A program made the translations under genes and the position numbers. This document shows, in pieces, positions 42,248-51,906 of a DNA stretch of 64,000 bases. The stretch is from Lentzea sp. NEAU-D7 (GTDB taxonomy: Bacteria > Actinomycetota > Actinomycetes > Mycobacteriales > Pseudonocardiaceae): the NCBI RefSeq assembly GCF_026242055.1, contig NZ_JAPJDL010000017.1:1-64000 (forward strand). Reading direction: 5' to 3'. The stretch's first letter is position 1; every line of letters starts with the position of its first letter. The notes under the pieces were generated by a model. That model ran no database searches and was not told the origin of the DNA. It saw only the letters and a list, made by a program, of their open reading frames with translations.

Positions 42248-42895
42248 TTGCTAGCCGAGTTCACCGGGTTGTCCGCGCTCGAGGAGCTCGCCGCCCGGGT
42301 GAAGCGCGCCGAATTCCCCGTCGAGGACCACTGGGCCGATGTCGGCGCCTGGTTCACCGAATGGGCGGCGCGGCCCGAGCTGCGCAAAGAGCTTCGCGCG
42401 TACATCGACGGCCTCACGCCCCAGGAGGCGACCTGGGTGATCGCGCACTCACGGGAGACGACGACGCACTTCGCGTGGTGCCTGAGGGACGAGGCGGACG
42501 AACCGTTCACGTTCTGGCTGCACGAGTACAAGCCGCTGGCCGACTGGCGCGCCGGGTACGCCGACTCGGTGCACAACCACCGCTACCACTTCTGCACCAC
42601 GATCCTGAGCGGCGCCTACCTGCACGAACGTTTCGACGCCCGGCTCGGCATCGGCGGCCGCAGCATCGTCGGCACCGAGCTCACGAACCGCACCCAGTGC
42701 ACCGAAGGCGCCACCGGGACGATGCTCGCGCACGAGTTCCACCGCATCCCGCGCGCGGCGGACGGGACGATGACGTTCCTCGTCAAGTCGCGTGCCGTGA
42801 ACCCGTGGAGCCTCAGCTACGACCCGGACACCGGAATCAGCCACCGCCACGTGCCGGTGGAGGACCGACTGGAGGATCTGACGAACCACCTCTGA
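42248..42895 (+). CDS. Cupin-like protein of unknown function
   Basis: The 215-residue protein has a single small beta-barrel-like core with HNHRYHFCTTILSGAYLHERF (about residues 112-132) and later HEFHRI, giving several histidines that could bind a metal as in cupins and cysteine-dioxygenase-like proteins. No substrate can be named. The start is a TTG with GAGGAG 10 bases before it, unusual in strength but the only one that fits the frame. It follows the membrane gene by six bases and precedes the HD gene by 61. Confidence 0.7.
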   Translation: MLAEFTGLSALEELAARVKRAEFPVEDHWADVGAWFTEWAARPELRKELRAYIDGLTPQEATWVIAHSRETTTHFAWCLRDEADEPFTFWLHEYKPLADWRAGYADSVHNHRYHFCTTILSGAYLHERFDARLGIGGRSIVGTELTNRTQCTEGATGTMLAHEFHRIPRAADGTMTFLVKSRAVNPWSLSYDPDTGISHRHVPVEDRLEDLTNHL

Positions 42896-42956
42896 ACCGC
42901 CGCCGAGGCCGCCGCGACACGCCTACCATCAGCCCACCTTGTCAGGAGGGCTGATG

Positions 42957-43607
42957 ATGCGTACGCGCACGATGATCCCGAGGTCTGTCATAGCGGACGT
43001 GGAGCAGCGCGTGAGGAGGCTGTGCGAGGACCTGGCCGCGAAGCTGCAGTTCCACGGCTGGCACCACGTGAGCTTCGTCCGCGACAAGTCCGTGCACTTC
43101 GCCGGGCGCAACGGCGCCGCACGGGACGTCGTGGAGGTCGCCGCGCTGGTGCACGACCTGAACTACATGGTCCGCCGCAACTCGCTGCCCACCGACGGCG
43201 CGGCGCTGCGCCGGAAGGTCCTCTTCGTCGCCGGCGTCTCGCAGGGCGACATCGAGTGGATCGAGCGGATCGTCCTCGAGGCCGAGATGCGCACCCGCTC
43301 CCGCGACATCTCGCTGGAGGCGCAGGCGCTCTCCGACGCGGACACGCTGTTCAAGGCGCTGCCGGTCACGCCGGTCGTCCTGGCGCACAAGTACCTGCAG
43401 GAGAACGGCATCACCCTGCGCGAGCTCGCGTACAAGATCGTGGGCGAGCAGGTGGGCAAGGCCGACGAGGGCTACTACTTCTACGACTCGGAGGCCGCCG
43501 CGACCTACACGAAGTGGGCCGAGACGAACCTGCTGCTGTGGAAGTGCATCGTCGAGTCCCTGGACGACCCGTGCGTCGAGGACCTGCTGACCAAGGTGGC
43601 GTCCTGA
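42957..43607 (+). CDS. HD-domain protein, putative phosphohydrolase
   Basis: The 216-residue protein has an HD-type metal site: FHGWHHVSFV near residue 33, the doublet in AALVHDLNYM near 65 and a later SDADTLFK near 125. HD proteins hydrolyse phosphate esters of nucleotides and similar compounds. Two ATG codons are adjacent; the second (42957) has the better spacing (six bases) from AGGAGGG. It ends the possible module with the membrane and cupin-like genes. No known partner system was recognised. Confidence 0.82.
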   Translation: MRTRTMIPRSVIADVEQRVRRLCEDLAAKLQFHGWHHVSFVRDKSVHFAGRNGAARDVVEVAALVHDLNYMVRRNSLPTDGAALRRKVLFVAGVSQGDIEWIERIVLEAEMRTRSRDISLEAQALSDADTLFKALPVTPVVLAHKYLQENGITLRELAYKIVGEQVGKADEGYYFYDSEAAATYTKWAETNLLLWKCIVESLDDPCVEDLLTKVAS

Positions 43608-43635
43608 GGGCGTTCCCCGGACGTCTGTCTGAAGG

Positions 43636-43884
43636 TCAGCGAGCAGGCGTGAGACCCGCGGTCTGCTGCACGGGCATCGTCACGCCGACAGCGGTGAACG
43701 CCAGCTCGCGAGCCGCGCGCCGGACGGTGAGCACGCCGAGGTAGGAGTGCACGGTCGAAGCGCGCCGCAGGTCGAGGTACGCCTCGACGGCGGCCTCGAC
43801 GACCAGGTCACCCGGCACGCGATCGCCGAAGCGGCACAGCAGTTCGTCGACCGCTTGCCGCAGCTGGGCTTCCGAGTTCAGCAT
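43636..43884 (-). CDS. Small three-helix-bundle protein
   Basis: The 82-residue protein fits the small actinobacterial three-helix-bundle type: LRQAVDELLCRFGDRVPGDLVVEAAVEAYLDLRRASTVHSYLGVLTVRRAARELA. I infer a dimerisation or adaptor role from shape alone. It starts 32 bases after the CHAT-like gene and reads in the same direction, so it is a likely partner of that protein. An in-frame GTG four codons upstream is an alternative start. Confidence 0.65.
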   Translation of the reverse strand: MLNSEAQLRQAVDELLCRFGDRVPGDLVVEAAVEAYLDLRRASTVHSYLGVLTVRRAARELAFTAVGVTMPVQQTAGLTPAR

Positions 43885-43916
43885 GCCCTGGTAAACGCCC
43901 AGCCGCCGCCCGCGGT

Positions 43917-45896
43917 TCAGCGAGCCCGGAGATCGGCACTTCCGTGCAGCGCGTACGCGAGCCCCATGACGTTGCCGCGGCTGAGCATCTCCCACCGCAC
44001 CTGCCGCAGCGCGTCGCCCGCGCTGACCCCGGCGGCCAGCCGGGAGAGCAGCATGCCCGTCACCCAGCCGGCCATGTCCTGCGGTACGGCGACCTCGGGA
44101 CTGATCACGCCCGACGCGCCGTGCTCAACGAACGAGCGCACGAGGCCGTTCATCGGTGTCGTCCCCACGACCAACGGCTTGCGCACGGGCCAGTGCGGCT
44201 GCGGCCACACGCCCTCTCTGTCCCACCTTGCGATCTCCTCGGCGTCGAGGAAACCCTCGCGGAAGTGCAGGTGCACGACGTCCATGTTCTCGTCCGCGAG
44301 CGCCCGCCCCAGCTCGGGCGGGGTGACGTACGCCGACGTCACCGACTCCGGCGGCACCTGCGACATCAGCTCCGTCACGTGCCGCTCGGTCAGCGACCGG
44401 TCCATCCCGGCGTCGACGGCCATCGCCACCTCGAACGGCCACGGGCGCGGCAGGATCCGCGGCACGAGCGGCCCGACCGGGTGTTCCAGCACGCTCGACA
44501 GGCCCCAGAACCCGAAGGGGCACAACACGTTCCCGCTGTGGTCGGGTACCGGGCAGTGCGGCGGCACCTCTCCCCCGGCGCCGAACGGCCCGAACTGCCC
44601 GACCGAGGGGCACAACCGGTGCGGCCCGTCCGCGAACGGCAGGTCGTAGATCATCGGCCACCGCACCGGACCGGACGCGGCGGACGCCACCACCACCCCG
44701 GCCGGGCGTCCCGTCACCCGCGCCGCGTGCCGCAGGGCGTCGGCCGGTCCCAGCTCACCGAACAGCCGCGCATAGGCGGCCGCGCCCTGCCGGGCCAGGA
44801 AGGCGAGATCCGCGCAGTAGGCCGGGAAGTCCTTGCCGTACCAGGGATCCAGCCCCGACGACGCGGGCAGCGTCAGGGCGGGGCCGACGAGACTGGTCCA
44901 CGACGGCACGCCTCCCGCCGCGACCAGTGCGCGGTCGCCGAGCTCCAGGACCGACACCGCGCGGGGAGCCGGGAGGTCCGCGAACGTGCGGGAGAGCTTG
45001 AGCCGCGGCACCGCACGCGGCTCACCCGCGCCGACGGGCAGCACGACCTGCTGGACGTGCACGGGCACCACACCGTGGTAGACGACCAGCTCACCGGTCC
45101 AGGGCACAGCGGCGTACGGCGTCGTGACCTCGAAGCTCACCCACGAGCTGGGCCCCTCGGCCGGCAGCACGAACGACTCGGACTGCCCGGGCCGGCCGGA
45201 CATGCTGAGCACGGCGCGCAGCTCCAGGTCGCCCGCCAGGACCGCGGGATGATCTCCGACGCGCGCCCACACCTCGTAGTCCGCGCCCGGCCGCAACGCC
45301 CCGGCGATGCCCTCGGTGGCTCCCGGCAGCGCGACCACGACCGTCACCGCGCGATCGGCGACCACGGGTGGCGCGGGCAGGGACGTGTAGGTCATCCGCC
45401 CCCGCCGTTCCAGCTCCCGGAACTGCCAGAGGACGTCCTCGACCCGTGCCTCACCGCGCCCGAGCGGCGCGGCGAGGACGACGTGCGGGGCGCTCCAGCC
45501 CATCACCACCGACGCGGTGTCCACACCGGACACCCAGGTGTGCACGGCGGTGAAGAGCACGACCGGCCGGCCGGCCGCGCGCAACGCCGCGACCACCGGG
45601 GCCGAGTCCCACGAGCGCGTGTCGTGCAGCGCCACCACGTCGCCGGGCACGTCCGAGAGCGACGACAGCGACGAGGCCGACGGGAAGTGCCGGAGGTCGA
45701 GCACGGCGAACCTCAGCACCCGCACCTGCGTCGTGACCGCGGTGGACGCGGCCGATCCGACGGCCAGTCCCCGGCTGACCTGCGCCCACCCGGCCGGATC
45801 GGTGATCACGACGAGCGAGGTGGCGGGCGTCAGCGCCGCGACGAAGTCCAGTGGTGAACCTTCACCACCGGTGACGGTGAACTCAACGGGCGCCAC
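43917..45896 (-). CDS. CHAT-like caspase-fold protein
   Basis: The 659-residue protein has no membrane segment. Its last 130 residues look like a CHAT protease domain: DVVHLHFREGF (putative histidine strand), then VRSFVEHGASGVISPEV and AVPQDMAGWVTGMLLSRLAAGVSAGDALRQVRWEML. The usual catalytic cysteine is not evident, so activity is uncertain. The rest is of mixed beta and helical type with no clear family. The GTG at 45896 is used; it lies 22 bases after the ctaB stop, so the gene may be read with ctaB. CHAT proteins often act in signalling or defence with small adaptors, and a small helical protein follows. Confidence 0.6.
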   Translation of the reverse strand: MAPVEFTVTGGEGSPLDFVAALTPATSLVVITDPAGWAQVSRGLAVGSAASTAVTTQVRVLRFAVLDLRHFPSASSLSSLSDVPGDVVALHDTRSWDSAPVVAALRAAGRPVVLFTAVHTWVSGVDTASVVMGWSAPHVVLAAPLGRGEARVEDVLWQFRELERRGRMTYTSLPAPPVVADRAVTVVVALPGATEGIAGALRPGADYEVWARVGDHPAVLAGDLELRAVLSMSGRPGQSESFVLPAEGPSSWVSFEVTTPYAAVPWTGELVVYHGVVPVHVQQVVLPVGAGEPRAVPRLKLSRTFADLPAPRAVSVLELGDRALVAAGGVPSWTSLVGPALTLPASSGLDPWYGKDFPAYCADLAFLARQGAAAYARLFGELGPADALRHAARVTGRPAGVVVASAASGPVRWPMIYDLPFADGPHRLCPSVGQFGPFGAGGEVPPHCPVPDHSGNVLCPFGFWGLSSVLEHPVGPLVPRILPRPWPFEVAMAVDAGMDRSLTERHVTELMSQVPPESVTSAYVTPPELGRALADENMDVVHLHFREGFLDAEEIARWDREGVWPQPHWPVRKPLVVGTTPMNGLVRSFVEHGASGVISPEVAVPQDMAGWVTGMLLSRLAAGVSAGDALRQVRWEMLSRGNVMGLAYALHGSADLRAR

Positions 45897-45918
45897 AGCC
45901 GTACGACTGGAGGTGCAG

Positions 45919-46839
45919 CTAGAACGGCCAGCCCAGCACCGGCAACCCGACAACGGCGTCGACGGCGAGACCGCAGAACACGAGCATCAGGTAGAGGTTC
46001 GACATGTGGAAGAACTTCATGGTGTTCGTGGACCCGCCGCGGCGGACGACGTTGTGCAGCTTGTGCGCGAAGACCGCGAACCACAGGCCCGACAGGGCCG
46101 CCACCGCCACGTAGATCCAGGAGGTGACGGGGGCGAGGGCGAGGGTGCAGACCACGGTGATCCAGCTGTAGATCACGATCTGCCGCGTCACCTGCGCCGC
46201 TGTGGCCACCACGGGCAGCATCGGCACGCCTGCCCGGGCGTAGTCCTCCTTGAACTTCATCGCGAGGGCCCAGGTGTGCGGCGGGGTCCAGAAGAAGATC
46301 ACGCCGAACATGACCAGGGCCGGCCACTCGACGGTGCCCGTCACCGCGCTCCAGCCGATGATCACCGGCATGCAGCCCGCCATGCCGCCCCAGATGATGT
46401 TCTGGGAGGTCCGGCGCTTGAGCACCAGCGTGTAGACGAAGATGTAGAAGAGGATGGTGGCGACCGCGAACGCGGCCGACATCAGGTTCACGAAGATCCA
46501 CAGGAACGCGAACGAGACGATTCCGAGCACGATGCCGAAGATCAGGGCGTTGCGCGGCGGAATGGCGTTGTGCGCGAGCGGGCGGGCCGCCGTCCGCTTC
46601 ATGACCGAGTCGATGTCGGCGTCGACGAAGCAGTTGAGGGCATTTGCCGACCCCGCGGCGAGGGTGCCGCCGGTGAGGGTGCAGGCGATGAGCCACAGGG
46701 GCGGCAGGCCGTGCTGGGCCAGGAGCATCGCGGGGATCGTCGTGATCAGCAGGAGCTCGATGACCCGCGGCTTGGTGAGCGCCACGTAAGCGCCAACAAC
46801 CTGGCGAGGCGACCTGGGGGCCTCGAGGACGGCACTCAT
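45919..46839 (-). CDS. ctaB: Protoheme IX farnesyltransferase CtaB
   Basis: The 306-residue membrane protein has nine helices and the prenyl-diphosphate motif NCFVDADID (about residues 69-77) plus the FWTPPHTWALAMKFKEDY loop near 184. It adds a farnesyl group to haem B to make haem O for CtaA. It is divergent from tkt, as in M. tuberculosis. The ATG at 46839 gives the normal N-terminus. Confidence 0.95.
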   Translation of the reverse strand: MSAVLEAPRSPRQVVGAYVALTKPRVIELLLITTIPAMLLAQHGLPPLWLIACTLTGGTLAAGSANALNCFVDADIDSVMKRTAARPLAHNAIPPRNALIFGIVLGIVSFAFLWIFVNLMSAAFAVATILFYIFVYTLVLKRRTSQNIIWGGMAGCMPVIIGWSAVTGTVEWPALVMFGVIFFWTPPHTWALAMKFKEDYARAGVPMLPVVATAAQVTRQIVIYSWITVVCTLALAPVTSWIYVAVAALSGLWFAVFAHKLHNVVRRGGSTNTMKFFHMSNLYLMLVFCGLAVDAVVGLPVLGWPF

Positions 46840-47092
46840 CGCGGGAACGCTCCTCGTGTTGAGACAGGTGTGAAAACCAGCGACTGATGGTAACCGCGCA
46901 AAGAATTCACAGCCCGTTCGGGTGCTGGTGTGCCCCGGCACACACGTGCCTGGGACCTTTCAGAGCAACATCTGAATCTCTCAGGACTAGGCTTGCCGGA
47001 GGACGTGGGAGAGACGCGGGTCAGGCTCTTCGGGATCGATTCCGAACGAGCTGGGCACCCGCCCTAGCGACAAAGTTTGGAGCTGTAAGTCC

Positions 47093-49177
47093 GTGACCGT
47101 CACCGACGACATCACCCGGCTCACCAAGGCCGATCTGCCTGACGACTGGACCGAGCTCGACAAGCGCGCCGTGGACACCGCGCGCGTGCTCGCGGCGGAC
47201 GCCGTGCAGAACGTCGGCAACGGCCATCCCGGCACCGCGATGAGCCTCGCGCCGCTCGCCTACACGCTGTTCCAGCGGGTGCTGCGCCACGACCCCGCGG
47301 ACGCGGACTGGATCGGCCGCGACCGGTTCGTGCTCTCCGCCGGGCACTCCAGCCTGACGCTGTACATCCAGCTGTTCCTGTCCGGTTACGGCCTGGAGCT
47401 CGACGACCTCAAGACCCTGCGCAAGTGGGGCTCGAAGACGCCGGGCCACCCGGAGCACGGCCACACCAGGGGCGTCGAGATCACCACCGGCCCGCTGGGC
47501 TCCGGCCTCGCCGCCGCCGTGGGCATGGCCATGGCCGCCCGCCGCGAGCGCGGCCTGTTCGACCCGTCGGCCGCGCCGGGCGAGAGCCCGTTCGACCACC
47601 ACGTCTACGTGATCGCGTCCGACGGTGACATCGAGGAGGGCGTGACCTCCGAGGCCTCGTCCCTCGCGGGCACGCAGCAGCTGGGCAACCTGGTCGTCTT
47701 CTACGACGACAACAAGATCTCCATCGAGGACGACACGACGATCGCGCTGTCCGAGGACACCGCGAAGCGCTACGAGGCCTACGGCTGGCACGTCCAGGTC
47801 GTGGAGTCGGGCGAGAACGTCAAGGGCATCCTCGAGGCGGTCGAGAAGGCCAAGGCCGTCACCGACAAGCCGTCGTTCATCCTGCTGCGCACGATCATCG
47901 GCTACCCGGCGCCGAACAAGCAGAACACCGGTGCCGCGCACGGTGCCGCGCTGGGCGTCGACGAGGTGAAGGCCACCAAGGAGATCCTCGGCTTCGACCC
48001 CGAGCAGACCTTCGAGGTCGCCGACGAGGTCCTGGCGCACGCCCGCGAGGTCGTGAAGCGCGGCGAGCACGCCAAGGCCGAGTGGCAGAAGTCGTTCGAC
48101 GCGTGGGCGTCGGCCAACCCCGAGGCCAAGGAGCTGCTGGACCGCCTGGTCGCGCGCGAGCTGCCCGAGGGCTGGGACGCCGACCTGCCGGTCTACCCGG
48201 TGGACGCCAAGGGCGTGCCGACCCGCAAGGCCTCCGGTGAGGTCATCAACGCGCTGGCCAAGCACCTGCCCGAGCTCTGGGGCGGTTCGGCCGACCTGGC
48301 CGAGTCGAACCTGACGACCATCAAGGGCGCCAAGTCGTTCGGCCCGGAGTCGATCTCCACGGGCATGTGGAACGCCGACCCGTACGGCCGCGTGCTGCAC
48401 TTCGGTGTCCGCGAGAACGCGATGGGCATGATCCTCAACGGCATCGCGCTGCACGGCCCGACCCGCCCGTTCGGCGGCACGTTCCTCGTGTTCTCCGACT
48501 ACATGCGTCCCGCGGTGCGCCTCGCGGCGATCATGAAGGCCGCCGTCACGTACGTGTGGACGCACGACTCCATCGGCCTGGGCGAGGACGGCCCGACGCA
48601 CCAGCCGATCGAGCACCTCGCCGCCCTGCGCGCGATCCCGGACTTCGCCGTGGTCCGCCCCGGTGACGCCAACGAGACCGCGTTCGCCTGGAAGGCCGTC
48701 ATCGAGCAGCTCGGCCCCGTGGGCCTGGCGCTGTCCCGCCAGAACGTCCCGACGCTCGAGGGCACCTCCGCCGAGGGCGTGAAGCGCGGCGGCTACGTGC
48801 TCTTCGGTGACGAGAACCCGGAGATCGTGATCATCGGCACGGGCTCTGAGCTGCAGGTCGCCGCCGAGGCCGGGAAGGTCCTGCAGGGCGAGGGCGTTGC
48901 AGTGCGTGTGGTCTCCATGCCGTCCATCGACTGGTTCGAGCAGCAGGACGCCGAGTACCGCGAGTCGGTCATCCCCTCGTCGGTCAAGGCGCGCGTCGCG
49001 GTCGAGGCCGGCATCGCACAGCCGTGGTACCGCTACGTCGGCGACAACGGCGAGATCGTCTCGATCGAGCACTTCGGTGCCTCGGCCGACTACCAGGTCC
49101 TGTTCAAGGAGTTCGGCTTCACGACGGAGAACGTCGTCGCCGCCGCCCGCCGTTCCCTTGACCGAGTGAGGGGTTAA
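47093..49177 (+). CDS. tkt: Transketolase
   Basis: The 694-residue enzyme shows GNGHPGTAMSLAP near the N-terminus, the thiamine diphosphate-binding ASDGDIEEGVTSEASSLAG...FYDDN segment (about 175-210) and a THDSIGLGEDGPTHQPIEHLA segment near 485. It transfers two-carbon units between sugar phosphates in the pentose phosphate pathway. It is the first gene of a six-gene operon. The 253 bases before it contain no gene. Confidence 0.97.
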   Translation: MTVTDDITRLTKADLPDDWTELDKRAVDTARVLAADAVQNVGNGHPGTAMSLAPLAYTLFQRVLRHDPADADWIGRDRFVLSAGHSSLTLYIQLFLSGYGLELDDLKTLRKWGSKTPGHPEHGHTRGVEITTGPLGSGLAAAVGMAMAARRERGLFDPSAAPGESPFDHHVYVIASDGDIEEGVTSEASSLAGTQQLGNLVVFYDDNKISIEDDTTIALSEDTAKRYEAYGWHVQVVESGENVKGILEAVEKAKAVTDKPSFILLRTIIGYPAPNKQNTGAAHGAALGVDEVKATKEILGFDPEQTFEVADEVLAHAREVVKRGEHAKAEWQKSFDAWASANPEAKELLDRLVARELPEGWDADLPVYPVDAKGVPTRKASGEVINALAKHLPELWGGSADLAESNLTTIKGAKSFGPESISTGMWNADPYGRVLHFGVRENAMGMILNGIALHGPTRPFGGTFLVFSDYMRPAVRLAAIMKAAVTYVWTHDSIGLGEDGPTHQPIEHLAALRAIPDFAVVRPGDANETAFAWKAVIEQLGPVGLALSRQNVPTLEGTSAEGVKRGGYVLFGDENPEIVIIGTGSELQVAAEAGKVLQGEGVAVRVVSMPSIDWFEQQDAEYRESVIPSSVKARVAVEAGIAQPWYRYVGDNGEIVSIEHFGASADYQVLFKEFGFTTENVVAAARRSLDRVRG

Positions 49178-49181
49178 TCTC

Positions 49182-50294
49182 GTGAGCAAGCCGAATCTGG
49201 CCGCCCTGTCCGGCGCCGGTGTCTCCATCTGGCTCGACGACCTGTCCCGTGAACGGCTCACCAGCGGCAACCTGGACGAGCTGATCCGCGACTGGAACGT
49301 CGTCGGCGTGACGACGAACCCGACGATCTTCGCGGGCGCCCTGTCGAAGGGCGAGTCCTACGACGAGCAGGTCCGCGAGCTCGCGAACCGGGGCGCCGAC
49401 ACCGAGGCGACCATCCGCGAGGTCACCACGACCGACGTGCGCAACGCGTGCGACAAGTTCCGCGACATCTACAACTCGACCGGGGGTGTGGACGGCCGCG
49501 TCTCCATCGAGGTCGACCCGCGCCTGGCGTTCGAGACGGACAAGACCGTCGCCGAGGCGCAGGACCTGTGGAAGACCGTGGACCGGCCGAACCTGCTGGT
49601 GAAGATCCCGGCCACCGAGGCGGGCATCCCGGCGATCACGAAGGTGATCGCCGAGGGCATCTCCGTCAACGTGACGCTGATCTTCTCCGTCGAGCGGTAC
49701 GAGAAGGTCATGGAGGCCTACGTCGCGGGCCTGGAGCAGGCCAAGGCGAACGGCCACGACCTGCGTTCGATCCACTCCGTCGCGTCGTTCTTCGTGTCCC
49801 GCGTGGACACCGAGATCGACAAGCGGCTCGACAAGATCGGCACGGACGAGGCGACCGCGCTGAAGGGCAAGGCCGCTCTCGCCAACGCGTGGATCGCCTA
49901 CGGAGCGTTCGAGAAGACGTTCCAGGGCGAGCGCTGGGAGGCCCTCAAGGCGGACGGCGCGCACGCGCAGCGTCCACTGTGGGCGTCGACCGGCGTGAAG
50001 GACCCGAGCTACTCCCCCACCCTCTACGTCGACCAGCTCGTCGTCGCCGACGTCGTCAACACGATGCCGGAGAAGACGCTGCAGGCCGTCGCCGACGCGG
50101 GCAAGATCACCGGTGACACGGTCACCGGCCGCGCCGCTGAGGGCCAGGAGGTGTTCGACCAGCTCGCCGCCGTGGGAATCGACCTCCAGGACGTCTTCAA
50201 GACCCTGGAGACCGAGGGCGTCGAGAAGTTCGAGAAGTCCTGGGAAGAGTTGCTCGAGACGGTGACGAACCAACTGGCTCAACTGAAGGGCTGA
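49182..50294 (+). CDS. tal: Transaldolase
   Basis: The 370-residue enzyme has GVTTNPTIF near residue 39, the Schiff-base lysine in NLLVKIPATEAG (about 139-150), and SVASFFVSRVDTEIDKRL near 198. It moves a three-carbon unit between sugar phosphates. The GTG start lies four bases after the tkt stop. Confidence 0.97.
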   Translation: MSKPNLAALSGAGVSIWLDDLSRERLTSGNLDELIRDWNVVGVTTNPTIFAGALSKGESYDEQVRELANRGADTEATIREVTTTDVRNACDKFRDIYNSTGGVDGRVSIEVDPRLAFETDKTVAEAQDLWKTVDRPNLLVKIPATEAGIPAITKVIAEGISVNVTLIFSVERYEKVMEAYVAGLEQAKANGHDLRSIHSVASFFVSRVDTEIDKRLDKIGTDEATALKGKAALANAWIAYGAFEKTFQGERWEALKADGAHAQRPLWASTGVKDPSYSPTLYVDQLVVADVVNTMPEKTLQAVADAGKITGDTVTGRAAEGQEVFDQLAAVGIDLQDVFKTLETEGVEKFEKSWEELLETVTNQLAQLKG

Positions 50295-50301
50295 CTACCA
50301 A

Positions 50302-51906
50302 GTGACCTCCGTCGAAATCGTGAGGTCACCGAACGCCGACCAGGTCAGCACTATCGCTGCTGACCTGGTCGCGGATTCGGTGCCGAGCAAGCTGACCGCG
50401 CAGGACCCGACCCTGTGGGGGCCGGAAGCCGAGTCCGAGGCGAGCATCCGCCTCTCCTGGACGACGTTGCACGAGTCGTCCCGTGCACTGCTCCCCGAAC
50501 TCGTGGCACTGCGCGCCGCACTGCACGCCGAGGGTGTCGACCGCGTCGTCCTCGCCGGAATGGGCGGCTCGTCGCTGGCCCCCGAGGTGATCACGCGGAC
50601 CGCGGGCGTCCCGCTGGTCGTGCTGGACACCACCGATCCCGCCCAGGTCGCCGACGCTCTCGCCGGCGACCTCGAGCGCACGGTGATCGTGGTGTCGTCC
50701 AAGTCCGGCGGCACCGTCGAGACCGACAGCCACCGCAGGATCTTCGAGAAGGCCTTCACCGACGCGGGCATCGACGCCGCGTCGCGCATCGTGGTCGTCA
50801 CCGACCCCGGCTCGCCGCTGCAGAAGGCGTCCGAGGAGGCGGGCTACCGCAAGGTGTTCCTGGCCGACCCGAACGTCGGCGGCCGTTACTCGGCGCTGAC
50901 GGCGTTCGGCCTGGTGCCGTCCTACCTGGCCGGTGCCGACGTCGAGGCGCTGCTGGACGACGCGGCCGAGGTCGCGAAGGTCGTGTCGCAGGACTCCGAG
51001 GACAACCCCGCGGTCGTGCTGGCCGCGGTCTTCGGTGCCGCGCACGCGCACGGTGCCGAGAAGATCGTCTTCGCCGACACCGGGTCCGGCATCGTCGGGT
51101 TCGGCGACTGGGCCGAGCAGCTCATCGCCGAGTCGACCGGCAAGAACGGCACCGGCCTGCTGCCGGTCGTCGTCGAGGGCCCCGGCGCCCCCGGTTTCGT
51201 GGACGCGCGCTCGGACGCCACCACCGTCGCGATCGGACCGGCCACCGGGTCGGCGACCATCGCGGTGGAGGGCAAGCTCGGCGCGCAGTTCCTGCTGTGG
51301 GAGTACGCGACCGCGCTCGTCGGCCGGGTGCTTGGCATCAACCCGTTCGACCAGCCCGACGTGGAGGCCGCGAAGAAGGCCTCCCGCGCGCTGCTCGACG
51401 CGCCGGCCGTCGCCGCCACCGTTCCGTCCTTCGTGGACGGTCCGGTGCAGGGTCACGGCACCGGCTGGGCGCCGCGCGAGGTCCACACCGTCGCGGAAGC
51501 GCTTGCGGCGATCGTTGAAGTGGCGCCCGACCACGGCTACATCTCGGTTCAGGCGTACTTGGACAGGATCGACGACGCGTCGTTCGAGCTGCTCCGTGCG
51601 GAGATCGCGAAGAGGACGCACCTGCAGACCACGTTCGGCTGGGGTCCGCGCTTCCTGCACTCGACCGGCCAGTACCACAAGGGCGGTCACCAGAACGGCG
51701 TGTTCATCCAGATCACCGGCGAGTCCGGTGACGACCTGGAGGTGCCCGGCCGTCCCTACACGCTGGCGCAGCTGCAGCTCGCGCAGGCGCTCGGCGACGG
51801 TCAGGTCCTGGCCGAACACGGTCGCCCGGTGCTGCGTCTTCACCTCGAAGACCGCATCGCCGGCTTGGCCCAGCTCGTCGAGGCAGTCCAGGAGGACGGC
51901 TCGTGA
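50302..51906 (+). CDS. pgi: Glucose-6-phosphate isomerase
   Basis: The 534-residue enzyme has the phosphosugar-binding segments VVLAGMGGSSLAPEV (about residues 80-94), VSSKSGGTVETDSH near 133 and a C-terminal GQYHKGGHQNGVF. It interconverts glucose- and fructose-6-phosphate, tying the pentose phosphate operon to glycolysis. From memory, streptomycetes have the gene at this place while the M. tuberculosis cluster lacks it. The stop overlaps the zwf start. Confidence 0.93.
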   Translation: MTSVEIVRSPNADQVSTIAADLVADSVPSKLTAQDPTLWGPEAESEASIRLSWTTLHESSRALLPELVALRAALHAEGVDRVVLAGMGGSSLAPEVITRTAGVPLVVLDTTDPAQVADALAGDLERTVIVVSSKSGGTVETDSHRRIFEKAFTDAGIDAASRIVVVTDPGSPLQKASEEAGYRKVFLADPNVGGRYSALTAFGLVPSYLAGADVEALLDDAAEVAKVVSQDSEDNPAVVLAAVFGAAHAHGAEKIVFADTGSGIVGFGDWAEQLIAESTGKNGTGLLPVVVEGPGAPGFVDARSDATTVAIGPATGSATIAVEGKLGAQFLLWEYATALVGRVLGINPFDQPDVEAAKKASRALLDAPAVAATVPSFVDGPVQGHGTGWAPREVHTVAEALAAIVEVAPDHGYISVQAYLDRIDDASFELLRAEIAKRTHLQTTFGWGPRFLHSTGQYHKGGHQNGVFIQITGESGDDLEVPGRPYTLAQLQLAQALGDGQVLAEHGRPVLRLHLEDRIAGLAQLVEAVQEDGS

